Positions 35,408 to 45,107 of a stretch of 64,000 bases of DNA are shown piece after piece; position 1 is the stretch's first letter, and each line of letters opens with the position of its first letter. The notes under the pieces were generated by a model. That model searched no databases and was not told the DNA's origin. It saw nothing but the letters and a program-made list of their open reading frames with translations. Made by a program: the position numbers and the translations under genes. Origin of the DNA: JAFDBW01 sp963723355 (GTDB lineage: Bacteria > Desulfobacterota > Desulfuromonadia > Desulfuromonadales > BM103). The DNA is taken from positions 62,001-126,000 of the forward strand of contig CAVRQQ010000002.1 of assembly GCA_963723355.1 (NCBI GenBank). The letters run 5' to 3'.

Positions 35408-36943
35408 CTATTCCGTCTCAATCCTGGGAAACAGCGGGGCGGCTTTTTCGATTGAACTGCCGGGCTGCAGAAGCCCCCAGCTGTCATGCTCGTCGAGTTG
35501 CCGGTCCGCAGAGTCGATGCCGAGGATGTTGCAGATGCTGACACCGGTGTCCGGCATGAAGGGGGTCACAAGTAATCCGATCAGGCGTACAGCCTCAAGC
35601 AGGTTGTACATGACGGTACCAAGCCTGTCGCGTTGATCCTCGTCTTTTGCCAGAGCCCAGGGGGCCGAGTCATCGATATATTTGTTGGCGGCGCTGACCA
35701 GCTCCCAGATCGACTGCAGGGCCTTGTTAAAGGCGAGAGCCTCCATCTGCTCGTCGACAACGCCGGTTTGGTTGATGAACTTTTCTTTCAGGGCAGTGTC
35801 AATATCGTCTTCTTTTAAAGGGTTTGGCAAGACACCGTTAAAGTACTTGTTGAGCATTGCCGTGGAGCGGCTGACCAGGTTGCCGAGGTCATTGGCAAGG
35901 TCCGAATTGATGCGGTGTACCAGCGCGCTGTGGGAGAAGTCGCCGTCCAGACCGAAGGGAACTTCACGCAACAGAAAGTAACGGATCGCATCGACGCCGT
36001 ACTTGTCGATCAGCATATTCGGCTCAACGACGTTAGCCAGGCTTTTACTCATTTTCTGACCCTCAACAGTCCACCAGCCGTGGGCAAAAACCTTTTCCGG
36101 CAGCGGAATGCCGGCGGCCATCAGGAAAGTTGGCCAGTAGACAGTATGAAAGCGCAGGATGTCCTTGCCGATAACGTGCACGTCGCAAGGCCAGAATTTG
36201 CCGAAATCACCTTCCCGGTTCGGGTAGCCAAGAGCGCTGATGTAGTTGGTCAGGGCGTCAAACCAGACATAGATGACATGTTTCTCGTTATTCGGGACAG
36301 GGATCCCCCAGGAGAAGGTCGTGCGAGAAATGGAGAGATCGCGCAACCCTTCACGGACGAAGCTGAGAATCTCGTTGCGCCGTGTCTTTGGCTGTATGAA
36401 ATCAGGGTTGGCGTCGATATGTGCGAGCAACCGGTCCTGATACTTGCTCATCCGGAAAAAGTAGGACTCTTCCTTCAGCTTATCGGTTGGACGCCCGCAA
36501 TCAGGGCAGTTACCGTCAAGCAGCTGGGTTTCGGTCCAGAATGTTTCGCAGGGGGTGCAGTACCAGTCTTCATATTCACCGAGGTAGATATCGCCCTTGG
36601 CTTCAATGACCCGAAAAATCTCCTGGACCGCCAGTTTGTGGCGCTCCTGGGATGTCCGGATGAAGTCGGTGTGCGAAATATTCAATTTGTCCCATAACGA
36701 CTGAAAGCGTTTGACGACCCGGTCCGCCAGCTCCAACGGGGTCTCGCCCTTGGCATGTGCAGCTTTTTCGACCTTCTGCCCATGTTCGTCGGTGCCGGTC
36801 AGGAAACTGACTTCAAAGCCGCGTGCACGTTTGTATCGCGCCATGACATCACATGCCAGCGTCGTGTAGGCATGACCGATATGCGGTACGTCATTGACGT
36901 AGTAGATCGGGGTCGTCAGGTAATAATGCTTTGCATCCGACAT
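35408..36943 (-). CDS. metG: Methionyl-tRNA synthetase
   Basis: The 511-residue class I synthetase has the HIGH motif PHIGHAYTT (about 20), a zinc knuckle CTPCETF/CPDCGRP in the connective domain (about 127-149), WFDALTNYI and the KMSKS motif GQKMSKSLAN (about 300). The anticodon-binding helical domain completes the protein. The C-terminal EMAP-like tRNA-binding domain of longer MetG forms is absent, giving the short form. It lies six bases downstream of ricT in a - strand operon tmk-holB-ricT-metG, an order common in anaerobic Deltaproteobacteria and Firmicutes. Confidence 0.96.
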   Translation of the reverse strand: MSDAKHYYLTTPIYYVNDVPHIGHAYTTLACDVMARYKRARGFEVSFLTGTDEHGQKVEKAAHAKGETPLELADRVVKRFQSLWDKLNISHTDFIRTSQERHKLAVQEIFRVIEAKGDIYLGEYEDWYCTPCETFWTETQLLDGNCPDCGRPTDKLKEESYFFRMSKYQDRLLAHIDANPDFIQPKTRRNEILSFVREGLRDLSISRTTFSWGIPVPNNEKHVIYVWFDALTNYISALGYPNREGDFGKFWPCDVHVIGKDILRFHTVYWPTFLMAAGIPLPEKVFAHGWWTVEGQKMSKSLANVVEPNMLIDKYGVDAIRYFLLREVPFGLDGDFSHSALVHRINSDLANDLGNLVSRSTAMLNKYFNGVLPNPLKEDDIDTALKEKFINQTGVVDEQMEALAFNKALQSIWELVSAANKYIDDSAPWALAKDEDQRDRLGTVMYNLLEAVRLIGLLVTPFMPDTGVSICNILGIDSADRQLDEHDSWGLLQPGSSIEKAAPLFPRIETE

Positions 36944-36948
36944 GAGTG

Positions 36949-38046
36949 TTATTCTCCCTGCTTGCCCGGGCCTGGTTTGCGGCCACCACGGGGTCTGCGC
37001 CTGCCGCGTCGGCGGGGTTTTTTCTGACTCTTGCCTTCACCTGCAGCCTGCTGACCGGACTGGTTCTTTTCTTCCTCCGGCTTTTTTGACTGTGCGCCGG
37101 TTCTCTCAGGTGACTTCTGGCTTCTGTCTGTCTCTTTGCGCGGCTCCTGTTTTCGGGGCTCCTGCTTGCGGGGCTCCTGCTTGCGTCTGTTCAGGCGGCT
37201 GGTGTGGGTCTCACCGGCCGGTTGCTCCTCGGTCGCCGGTTGCTCTGCCTGTCCGCTCTGCAGCTCTTTCAAGGTTATGCAGCAGCTGTTGCCCTCCTGA
37301 TCGCGCAGGCTGATCTGCTGGCGCAGGATATCGATTGATGTGACAAGATGTTCACGATCCTGCCAGGAGACCTTCTTGCCGCATTTCGGCAGGCCTTTTT
37401 TAAGTGCGCTGTAAGTTTCGAACTCGTAACCGAGACAGCAGAGCAGGCGCCCGCACTGGCCTGATATCTTGGTCGGGTTGAGAGCCAGCCCCTGTTCCTT
37501 GGCCATCTTGACCGAAACCGGGTTGAACTGGGTGAGAAAGCTGCTGCAGCAGAGCTCCCTGCCGCAAATGCCGAGGCCGCCGACCATTTTTGCCTCGTCA
37601 CGAACACCAATCTGACGCATTTCGATCCTGGTGTGGAAATGATGCGCAAGGTCCTTGACGAGTTCGCGGAAATCGATCCGGCCATCAGCGGTAAAGAAGA
37701 AGATAATTTTCGAGCCATCGAAGGCGTATTCGGCACGGACCAGCTTCATGTCCAGCTGACGGGACTTGATCCGTTCCTGGCAATACCTGTAGGCATCTGT
37801 TTCCCGGGCTGAATTGGTTTCTGCCAGGGCCAGATCCTCTTCCGTGGCTACGCGAAGTATGCTTTTCAGGCCTTCCGGGGCCTCACTGTCTTCTATTTCA
37901 CGAGGCGCGACAACCACGATCGCCATGGCGCGGCCGCGATCGGTTTCGACGACCACCTTGTCGCCCGCCTTGAGTTCAAGCGTCGTGGCGTCGAAGTCGT
38001 ACTGGCGACCCGCCTGCTGAAATTTTAAAGGGACAATACGTATCAT
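36949..38046 (-). CDS. ricT: PSP1/RicT-family protein
   Basis: The 365-residue protein has the PSP1 domain (residues about 10-250) with the Cys-rich motif GLGICGRELCCSSFLTQF, SGQCGRLLCCLGYE and the stretch KIIFFFTADGRIDFRELVKDLA. In Bacillus the homologue YaaT/RicT joins RicA and RicF in an Fe-S protein complex that helps RNase Y processing and sporulation phosphorelay; in Deltaproteobacteria its role is not defined. The last 100 residues are highly basic and of low complexity, with three direct KQEPR copies and an Arg/Gly-rich end. This tail may bind RNA. The gene sits between holB and metG, its usual place. Confidence 0.88.
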   Translation of the reverse strand: MIRIVPLKFQQAGRQYDFDATTLELKAGDKVVVETDRGRAMAIVVVAPREIEDSEAPEGLKSILRVATEEDLALAETNSARETDAYRYCQERIKSRQLDMKLVRAEYAFDGSKIIFFFTADGRIDFRELVKDLAHHFHTRIEMRQIGVRDEAKMVGGLGICGRELCCSSFLTQFNPVSVKMAKEQGLALNPTKISGQCGRLLCCLGYEFETYSALKKGLPKCGKKVSWQDREHLVTSIDILRQQISLRDQEGNSCCITLKELQSGQAEQPATEEQPAGETHTSRLNRRKQEPRKQEPRKQEPRKETDRSQKSPERTGAQSKKPEEEKNQSGQQAAGEGKSQKKPRRRGRRRPRGGRKPGPGKQGE

Positions 38047-38100
38047 ATAGTCAATTTTGCTTAATCATTAGGGTGGCAAAAGCTGTCCCTGGCGACATGG

Positions 38101-39069
38101 TCATGCTGCCAGTTTCAGCAACAGTACTTCCATGGCCAGTTGCCGGTTGACATTGCGGTCAAGTTGGCGACGAACTTCGATCAGGGCTTCAAGTTTGGCG
38201 AGAATTGACGCGATGTTTTCGCGGCTGGAAACCCTGTGGATTTTTTCCTTCAGGTCAAGGTTGACGAGATCGTTATCGCCGCGCCCCTGAAGGACCATCA
38301 TAACATCCCGGTAAAAAGCCTGGAAAATTTCCAGGATATCGGGCAGAACGGTTTTGTCGGCAGAGATTTGCTCGGCAAAATCCAGAATGGGCAAGATACT
38401 TCCTGGGGATAGCCCCGTCAAGGTTTTTAGCAGTTTCCGGCGCTCATCCAGATAAAGTTCACGGTCTTTGCCAAAGGCTTTTTTGAAGCTGCCTTCGGAA
38501 AGGGCCGCCAGAACGTGAGATTCCGTCGAGTCGATGTTGAGTTGTTTCTCGAGTTGCGCCTGAATCCTGCTGTTCGGGTGTCTTGTGAAAGGCAACGGCT
38601 GGCAACGGGAGCGGATTGTTTCGAGCAGTCGATTCGGGTGCGCAGTCAGCAAAATCAGCAGGGTATCACCACGCGGCTCCTCGAGTGTCTTGAGCAATGC
38701 GTTGGCCGCACCAAGCGTCATGCTGTCGGCCTCTTCGATCAGGCATATCTTGCGGGGCGCCTCGAGAGGCTTCAGATTGAGGTCCTTCTGAAAAGATCTG
38801 ACTTGCTCGATTTTGATCGAATTGCCGTCCGGTTCGAGGAGGTGCAGGTCCGGATGGTTCTGGTGGTCAATCTTGCGGCAGGCCAGGCAGTTGCCGCAGC
38901 CACGCTGCTCATGGCAGACGATCGCCCTGGCAAGAGCGAGAGCCATAAGTCGCTTGCCGACACCATCCGGACCCGAGAACAGGTAGGCGTGAGCAAGCCT
39001 GCCGCTCGCCAGAGACCTGCTGAGGATTTCTTTCTGCCGGTCATGGCCGAGAATCTGGTCGAAGGTCAT
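38101..39069 (-). CDS. holB: DNA polymerase III delta-prime subunit
   Basis: The 322-residue AAA+ clamp-loader subunit starts MTFDQILGHDRQKEIL. It has a degenerate P-loop GPDGVGKRL, a zinc-binding segment CHEQRGCGNCLAC, and a sensor region NALLKTLEEPRGDTLLILLT with SRCQPLPF. Delta-prime is the stator of the clamp loader that puts the beta clamp on DNA. The start overlaps the tmk stop by four bases, so they are coupled. Length and motifs are normal. Confidence 0.93.
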   Translation of the reverse strand: MTFDQILGHDRQKEILSRSLASGRLAHAYLFSGPDGVGKRLMALALARAIVCHEQRGCGNCLACRKIDHQNHPDLHLLEPDGNSIKIEQVRSFQKDLNLKPLEAPRKICLIEEADSMTLGAANALLKTLEEPRGDTLLILLTAHPNRLLETIRSRCQPLPFTRHPNSRIQAQLEKQLNIDSTESHVLAALSEGSFKKAFGKDRELYLDERRKLLKTLTGLSPGSILPILDFAEQISADKTVLPDILEIFQAFYRDVMMVLQGRGDNDLVNLDLKEKIHRVSSRENIASILAKLEALIEVRRQLDRNVNRQLAMEVLLLKLAA

Positions 39070-39714
39070 GCCGATCTCCTGCTGGCCAGGAATAGATCTA
39101 CTGCGGTGATGATGCGCTTGGACACAGAATCTTCATCACCAAGGGCGTCGATGACCCGGAAACGCTCTTCGCGGGCTGCAAGGTCAAGGTAGCCCTGGCG
39201 AATCCGTCGGTGGAAATCGATCGATTCGAGCTCGAAGCGGCCCTCTGATTCGAGATTTCCGCAGTGGTTACGCGTCCTGGCACGATGCAGGCCCTCTTCG
39301 ACCGGGTAATCGAGCAACACTGTCAAGTCCGGGACCAGCCCTTGGCTGGCAAACCGGTTGATCGACTCGAGCTGGGCCATGTCCAGCCCACGGCCTGCGC
39401 CCTGGTAAACAGTTGTCGCGTCGGCGAAGCGGTCGCAGAGGACAATCTTGCCCTGTTTCAGGGCCGGTAGTATGAATTCTGCAACGTGTTGGGCACGGGC
39501 CGCGCTGTAGAGCAGCAGTTCAGTATGCGGCGCTATCGAGTCGTTGCCAGGGTCCAGCAGCAGGGTTCGAATGGCATCGGATATCCTGCACCCTCCCGGT
39601 TCACGCGTTACGGCAACCGAGTGCCCCAAGCTCCGGAGGTGCTCCATGGAGGCGCAGCAGCTGAGTTGTTTTGCCGCTGCCCTCGATGCCTTCCAAAGTA
39701 ATAAAAAATGACAT
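39066..39714 (-). pseudogene. tmk: Thymidylate kinase, frameshift near N-terminus
   Basis: Tmk phosphorylates dTMP and is essential. Starting at ATG 39714 the sequence reads MSFFITLEGIEGSGKTTQLL, the classical P-loop start. Close to 39645 one extra base (CC for C) breaks the frame. The second frame holds MEHLRSLGHSVAVTREPGG, the DRFADATTVYQGAGRGLD nucleotide/lid region and LTVLLDYPVEEGLHRA, and runs to 39066. Removing one base yields an intact enzyme of about 216 residues. Because the gene is indispensable and single copy in relatives, a sequencing error is the most likely cause. Confidence 0.9.
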
Positions 39715-39803
39715 AAATCAGTATCTTGGGTCGTTTGATTGATAGTCTCACGGCACAATTGAAGTGTACTGTCATACTATAATGGATTTGTGCTTGGGTG
39801 CAA

Positions 39804-39832
39804 TTGATATATATAGAAAGTTGGTGTAGTAT
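39804..39832 (+). promoter_or_regulatory. Promoter upstream of rnc
   Basis: TTGATA at 39804-39809 and TAGTAT at 39827-39832 with 17 bases between; a TATAAT also occurs at 39778. The gap between divergent tmk and rnc is AT-rich here. Confidence 0.5.
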
Positions 39833-39906
39833 GACTGACTTTCAGAGCCACTGATTAACCTGTGTGAGAGCGACGCTCCCGCGGCCGTCGAGAAAATAAT
39901 CTGTTC

Positions 39907-40623
39907 ATGAAATCATCTGTCAGCATGGATAAAGATAACTGGCAAAAACTTGAAAAGACCCTGGGCTATTCGTTCCGGGACAAGTCACTGCTGGTCAATG
40001 CCATGACCCACAAATCTTTTGCCAATGAATATCCTGACACGGCATGCCCGGATAATGAGCGTCTCGAGTTCCTCGGCGATGCGGTGCTGGACCTGGTCGT
40101 CAGCGAGTACCTGATGGCTGCGCTGCCGGGTGTCGATGAAGGGAGCATGACCCGTATCAGGGCCGATGTTGTCGCCATGCCAAGCCTTGCAGCGCTGGCG
40201 GGATCGCTCGGGATCGGCCGGGACCTTCTGTTGGGCAAGGGTGAATCCGGCAGCGGCGGCCGGGAAAAGCCGAGCCTGCTTGCAGACGCTCTGGAAGCCT
40301 TGTTCGGTGCGGTGTTCGTCGATGGTGGCTACGAAGCGGCCAGATCCGTTGTCCTGCCACTGGTTACTCCGCTGCTGCAACAGGCTTCTGCTGATGAAGG
40401 GCAGGATCACAAAAGCCGTTTGCAGGAATTCCTGCAGGCGACCCGGAAGGAGTTGCCGGTCTACAGGATGACAGATGCGTCAGGGCCGGACCATGACCGT
40501 GTTTACCGGGTCGAGGTGTTGATCGGGGACTGTGTGTATGGTACTGGCCAGGGACGGACGAAAAAGAGTGCCGAGCAGCACGCCGCGCAAGCGGCGTTGA
40601 TACGCCTGGACCAGGACTCATGA
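39907..40623 (+). CDS. rnc: Ribonuclease III
   Basis: The 238-residue protein cuts double-stranded RNA, including rRNA precursors. The signature NERLEFLGDAVLDLVVSEYL (about 49-68) and the second catalytic helix LLADALEALFGAVFVDGGY are intact. A double-stranded RNA-binding domain follows (HKSRLQEFLQATRK, AEQHAAQAAL). The start may be ATG 39907 or the internal ATG 39925. The stop overlaps the next ATG by four bases. It heads a probable operon with an Elp3-like gene and era; rnc-era linkage is widespread. Confidence 0.96.
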   Translation: MKSSVSMDKDNWQKLEKTLGYSFRDKSLLVNAMTHKSFANEYPDTACPDNERLEFLGDAVLDLVVSEYLMAALPGVDEGSMTRIRADVVAMPSLAALAGSLGIGRDLLLGKGESGSGGREKPSLLADALEALFGAVFVDGGYEAARSVVLPLVTPLLQQASADEGQDHKSRLQEFLQATRKELPVYRMTDASGPDHDRVYRVEVLIGDCVYGTGQGRTKKSAEQHAAQAALIRLDQDS

Positions 40624-41624
40624 AAATTTACCCGGTTTTCATCCCCCACGCAGGGTGTCCGCACCGCTGTCTTTTCTGTGCCCAGGACAGGTCTACCAGC
40701 AAGGTCGAAATCCCCGATGCTCATACGGTCGTCCGCCAGCTGGACGCCATGTTGCCGGTACATGGCCGTGGTCAAATTGCCTTTTACGGTGGCACATTCT
40801 CGCTCCTGCCGATCGGGCTGCAGCAGCTTTTCCTGGATGTTGCCGGACGATTCGTTGCCTCCGGCAGGGTGTCCGGCATTCGTATTTCAACCCGACCTGA
40901 TGCCCTTGATCAGGCGTGCCTGGAACGTTTGCAGGCTGGCGGGGTACAGACCATTGAAATCGGCTGCCAGAGCTTTTCCGATACTGTCCTTGAGCAGGCC
41001 GGGCGTGGCCATTGTGCTGCGGAGAGTATTGCTGCGGTGCGGCGTTGTCGGGATGCCGGCTTCAGTGTCGGTGTCCAGTTGATGCCAGGGTTGCCGGGCG
41101 GTGACGTCGAGGAGGCCTTGCGCTCACTGCGCCAGGCGCTGGATCTCAAACCGGCCTTTTTGAGGATCTACCCGACGGTTGTGATTGCCGGTACCGCATT
41201 GGCAGAGCTCTGGAAAGCAGGAGACTACCACCCGTGGTCGCTGGATCAGGCCGTCGAACTCTGTGCAGACATGCTGCTGCTGTGCCGCCAGAGTGATATC
41301 CCGGTTATCCGGCTGGGTCTTCAACAGGACAACGCCCTGCAGAGAAACCTGCTGGCCGGGCCCTTTCACCCGGCGTTCGGTCAGCTGGTGCGGTCGCGGA
41401 TCTGGCGACGGGCGCTGATGCGCGCCGGGGCTCACGGACATCCACTTACCGTTCATCCGGACGATCTAAGCGACGCCCTCGGCCACCGTGGCGAGAACCG
41501 GGAGTGGCTTAAGGACGTTTGCCCTGATTTTTCGCTGAAGGTCGATGCATTTGTCGCCCGAGGCAGCCTGCATGCTCATAACCAGAGCCTGACCCTGGCA
41601 GAACTCACATGCGTTGGAGGTTGA
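40620..41624 (+). CDS. Elp3-like radical-SAM protein
   Basis: The 334-residue protein has IPHAGCPHRCLFCAQD, with a C-x3-C-x2-C cluster motif at about residues 13-20, then FYGGTFSLLP, ISTRPDAL and IEIGCQSFSD, which are the conserved blocks of the Elp3/MiaA-like oxygen-independent radical-SAM group (B12-free). The C-terminal acetyltransferase domain of true Elp3 is missing, so tRNA acetyl-transfer is not expected. Members of this short family sit between rnc and era in related anaerobes; their reaction is unknown. The gene overlaps rnc by four bases and is adjacent to era. Confidence 0.8.
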   Translation: MKIYPVFIPHAGCPHRCLFCAQDRSTSKVEIPDAHTVVRQLDAMLPVHGRGQIAFYGGTFSLLPIGLQQLFLDVAGRFVASGRVSGIRISTRPDALDQACLERLQAGGVQTIEIGCQSFSDTVLEQAGRGHCAAESIAAVRRCRDAGFSVGVQLMPGLPGGDVEEALRSLRQALDLKPAFLRIYPTVVIAGTALAELWKAGDYHPWSLDQAVELCADMLLLCRQSDIPVIRLGLQQDNALQRNLLAGPFHPAFGQLVRSRIWRRALMRAGAHGHPLTVHPDDLSDALGHRGENREWLKDVCPDFSLKVDAFVARGSLHAHNQSLTLAELTCVGG

Positions 41625-41625
41625 A

Positions 41626-42519
41626 TTGACAGAGACCAAGTTCCGTTCAGGGTTCGTTGCAATCATCGGTCGGCCCAACGTCGGCAAATCGACTCTTCTG
41701 AACCGTATTGTCGGGCAGAAGATCGCTATCACCTCGCCCAAACCCCAGACGACCCGCAACCGGATTCTCGGTATTCAAAACCTTGACCATGCGCAGGTTC
41801 TGTATGTCGATACGCCCGGCATACACGAGGCGCGTTCTCCCCTCAACCGCTACATGGTGGACCAGGCACGTGCGGCGTGTCTCGATGTCGACGTGGTCCT
41901 CTGGCTGGTTGAGGCGGATCGACCGGTTGACACCGACCCGATGATCCCGCGGTTGCTGGAAAAAGGCGATCATCCGGTGCTGTTGGTGATCAACAAAATC
42001 GACACCATCCCCAGGGACAGGCTTTTGCCGATGATCGATGCCTACAGTAAAATTTGCCCTTTCGCATCAATTATCCCGATCTCTGCCCTGAAAGGTGATG
42101 GTGTCGATCGCCTGATGGATGAAATCCCTGCGCTGCTGCCGGAAGGCCCCCGTTACTACCCGGAAGATCAGTTGACCGATGTTCCGGAGCGATTCATCGT
42201 CGCCGAGATGATCCGGGAACAGATTCTGATGCGTACCAGGGACGAGGTCCCTTACGGTGTCGCTGTCCTGGTCGAAAGATTCCAGGACAACCCGGCAAAG
42301 AACATGGTCGGCATCTCTGCGGTGATCAACGTCGAGCGCGATTCGCAAAAAGGTATCCTGGTCGGCAAAGGCGGGATTATGATCCGCCAGATCGGCCAGT
42401 CGGCCCGCAAGGAGATTGAACGTATGCTCGGAGTCAAGGTTCATCTCGAGCTTTTTGTGCGCGTACAGAAGAACTGGACGATGTCCGGACGCATGATGAA
42501 GGAGTTTGGTTATGAATAA
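41626..42519 (+). CDS. era: GTPase Era
   Basis: Era binds 16S rRNA and assists small-subunit assembly. The 297-residue protein has G1 GRPNVGKST, G2 with QTTRNRI, G3 DTPGIHE and G4 NKID, then a C-terminal KH domain (GKGGIMIRQIGQSARKEIE). The start is a TTG at 41626: GGAGG lies five bases upstream and the N-terminus then reads MTETKFRSGFVAIIG. A TTG at 41614 is in frame but would lie inside the ribosome site. It overlaps the galE start by eight bases. Confidence 0.95.
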   Translation: MTETKFRSGFVAIIGRPNVGKSTLLNRIVGQKIAITSPKPQTTRNRILGIQNLDHAQVLYVDTPGIHEARSPLNRYMVDQARAACLDVDVVLWLVEADRPVDTDPMIPRLLEKGDHPVLLVINKIDTIPRDRLLPMIDAYSKICPFASIIPISALKGDGVDRLMDEIPALLPEGPRYYPEDQLTDVPERFIVAEMIREQILMRTRDEVPYGVAVLVERFQDNPAKNMVGISAVINVERDSQKGILVGKGGIMIRQIGQSARKEIERMLGVKVHLELFVRVQKNWTMSGRMMKEFGYE

Positions 42520-43543
42520 TTCGCCTGAAAAGACCCGTGTGCTGGTCACCGGAGGGGCCGGTTATATCGGCAGCCATGTCGTCCTGGCCCTGGGGCAGGC
42601 CGGCTGTGATGTGCTCACCTATGACAATCTGTCGACCGGAAACCGGGATGCCGTCCTGTCCGGAGATCTGGTGGTCGGTGACCTGGCGGACCGGGTTCTG
42701 TTGTCAGAAACCCTCGCGGATTTCAGGCCTGATGCGGTGATGCATTTTGCCGCGTCGATCGAAGTCGGTGAAAGTGTCACCGATCCGCTCAAATACTATC
42801 GAAACAATTCTGTCAACGCGCTCAACCTGATTGAAGCACTCTGTCAGGCCGGGGTCGGGAAGATGATCTTCTCGTCGACGGCGGCAGTCTACGGCAACCC
42901 TGAGCAATTGCCGGTGACCGAACAGGCCGCGTTGCAACCGATCAATCCCTATGGCGCGTCCAAGATGATGACCGAGCGTTTCCTGGCGGATCTGAACCAG
43001 GCGCGGGTTGATTTCCGCTATGTTTCTTTGCGTTATTTCAATGTCGCCGGGGCCGACCCCGGTGCCCGGCTCGGCCAGGACTATGCCAACCCGACCCACC
43101 TGATCACGCGGGCACTCAAGACGGCCCTGGGAATATACCCGGTGCTGCAGATCTTTGGCACCGATTACCCGACCGCTGATGGAACATGCATCCGTGATTA
43201 CATTCACGTCTCCGACCTTGCGCAGGCCCATCTTGACGCTTTGCGCTACCTGAACGCAGGGCACGCCTCATCGGTTTTCAACTGCGGCTACGGCCATGGT
43301 TTCACTGTCAATGATGTCGTTGCCATGGCCAAACAGGTGAGCGGTGTCGATTTCCCGGTCGAACAGGTCGGTCGTCGCGAAGGTGATCCTGCCGAACTGA
43401 TTGCCGGATGTGATAAAATTCGTCAACAGCTGAGCTGGCAGCCACGTTTTGATGACCTCGAAACAATCCTGAGTACGGCCTGGGAGTGGGAGAAAAAGCT
43501 TGTGGTGAGAGGTGAGCAGGTGAGAATAAGCCTCGATTCTTAG
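42512..43543 (+). CDS. galE: UDP-glucose 4-epimerase
   Basis: The 343-residue short-chain dehydrogenase-type epimerase interconverts UDP-glucose and UDP-galactose. VLVTGGAGYIGSH is the NAD-binding loop, FSSTAAVYGNP contains the catalytic Ser and NPYGASKMMTE the Tyr-x3-Lys pair. RYFNVAGADP and DGTCIRDYIHVSDLA complete the fold. ATG 42512 follows AAGGAG and overlaps the end of era. The next gene makes UDP-glucuronate, so both feed sugar-nucleotide pools for envelope polysaccharide. Confidence 0.95.
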   Translation: MNNSPEKTRVLVTGGAGYIGSHVVLALGQAGCDVLTYDNLSTGNRDAVLSGDLVVGDLADRVLLSETLADFRPDAVMHFAASIEVGESVTDPLKYYRNNSVNALNLIEALCQAGVGKMIFSSTAAVYGNPEQLPVTEQAALQPINPYGASKMMTERFLADLNQARVDFRYVSLRYFNVAGADPGARLGQDYANPTHLITRALKTALGIYPVLQIFGTDYPTADGTCIRDYIHVSDLAQAHLDALRYLNAGHASSVFNCGYGHGFTVNDVVAMAKQVSGVDFPVEQVGRREGDPAELIAGCDKIRQQLSWQPRFDDLETILSTAWEWEKKLVVRGEQVRISLDS

Positions 43544-43575
43544 GTTTGGGCAGTTATTCGAGAGATTAATCATTT

Positions 43576-43606
43576 GTCGCGTTTCGCACTTCGCGTTACG
43601 CATTCC
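43576..43606 (+). repeat. Heptad-repeat element F (single arm)
   Basis: Four pyrimidine-rich units (GTCGCGT, TTCGCAC, TTCGCGT, TACGCAT) run up to the CCGGAGG ribosome site of ugd. Only the downstream arm is seen; no matching purine arm lies nearby. Confidence 0.65.
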
Positions 43607-43615
43607 GGAGGTTCT

Positions 43616-44951
43616 ATGAAGTTAACTGTAGTCGGAACCGGTTACGTTGGGTTGGTCACCGGCGCCTGTTTTGCGGAAATGGGTCATCGTGTGACCTGCG
43701 TGGATATCGACGCCGAAAAAGTGGCCAGGCTCAGGGATGGCTGGATACCTATCTACGAGCCGGGGCTCAAGCCGATCGTCGAGCGTAACGCCGAAGAGGG
43801 CCGGCTGGTCTTCACGACGTCGCTGGCCGAAGCTATGGGCGACACGGAGATCATTTTTATCGCCGTGGGGACACCGCCCGGTGAGGATGGCTCTGCTGAT
43901 CTTCAGCATGTGCTGTCCGTTGCCTCGGAGATCGGCAGCAACCTGTCCGACTATGCCGTCGTCGTCACCAAGTCGACCGTACCGGTCGGTACGGCCGAGA
44001 AAGTCAAGGATGCCGTCAGTTGTCAACTGCAGAGCAGGGGAGCCGATATCGCTTTTGACGTGGTCAGCAATCCTGAGTTCCTCAAAGAGGGTGCTGCGGT
44101 TGATGATTTCATGAAACCGGACCGGATCGTGGTCGGGGTCGATTCGGATCGCTCCCGCGAGGTCATGCGGGAGCTGTACAAGGACTTCAGCCGCAACCAT
44201 GACAGGATCCTGTTCATGGGCGTCAAGGATGCGGAGATGACCAAGTACGCCGGCAACTCGATGCTGGCGACCAAGATCTCCTTTATGAATGAAATCGCCA
44301 ACCTCTGTGACCATCTTGGGGTTGACGTTGAGAACGTCCGTCTCGGCATCGGTTCCGATAGCCGGATCGGTTATTCCTTTATCTACCCGGGTTGCGGTTA
44401 CGGCGGCTCGTGTTTCCCGAAGGATGTCAGGGCGCTGATCCATATGGCCGGCGAAAACGACTACCAGTCGGTTGTCCTGCAGGCTGTACATGAGCGCAAC
44501 GAAGACCAGAAGCATGTCCTGTTCCGCAAGATCACAGGCCCGCTTTGGCGCTGATCTTTCAGGCTTGACCTTCGGCCTGTGGGGGTTGGCCTTCAAGCCC
44601 GGTACGGATGATATCCGCGAGGCACCGGCCCTGATCCTGATCAGGGAACTGGTCGACGCAGGGGCCAGGGTGCGGGCCTACGATCCCGAGGCCGTGGAAG
44701 CGACTCGCAATGAATTGCCGGGAGAATGGTTCGATAACGGGACGGTGACTCTGGTGCGTCATCAGTACGAGGCTTTGGAACAGGCTGATGCGCTGGCTCT
44801 GGTAACGGAATGGAAACCTTTCCGGCATCCGGATTTCCGGGCCATGAAAGAGATGATGAAACAGCTGGTGATCTTTGACGGTCGAAACCAGTACGATCCT
44901 CACAGCCTGAAAGAGGATGGCTTCGAATATTTCGGTATCGGGCGGCGCTGA
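43616..44951 (+). pseudogene. ugd: UDP-glucose 6-dehydrogenase, one frameshift
   Basis: The enzyme oxidises UDP-glucose to UDP-glucuronate. MKLTVVGTGYVGLVTGACFA starts the NAD domain; SNPEFLKEGAAVDDFMKPDR and the catalytic Cys loop GCGYGGSCFPKDV are intact. Near 44530 an extra G (ACAGGCC for ACAGCC) ends the frame after FRKIT. The other frame continues ARFGADLSGLTFGLWGLAFKPGTDDIREAP and the UDP-binding domain to 44951. Removing one base gives a normal protein of about 444 residues. The start ATG 43616 has CCGGAGG upstream, right after repeat F. Likely a read error in a G/C homopolymer. Confidence 0.9.
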
Positions 44952-45107
44952 GCCGTGCCATACGGTGAACAGCTTCTGGCTACAGGACGCTGGCTGCGCT
45001 CAGCGTTGCATATTGCTTTATGTTAGAATGGCCATTCGATCAGATTCCGCTCTGAATCGATCGCAGGTCGTCTGCTACAGTGACAAGCATGGCATTTCGA
45101 GGATTCG

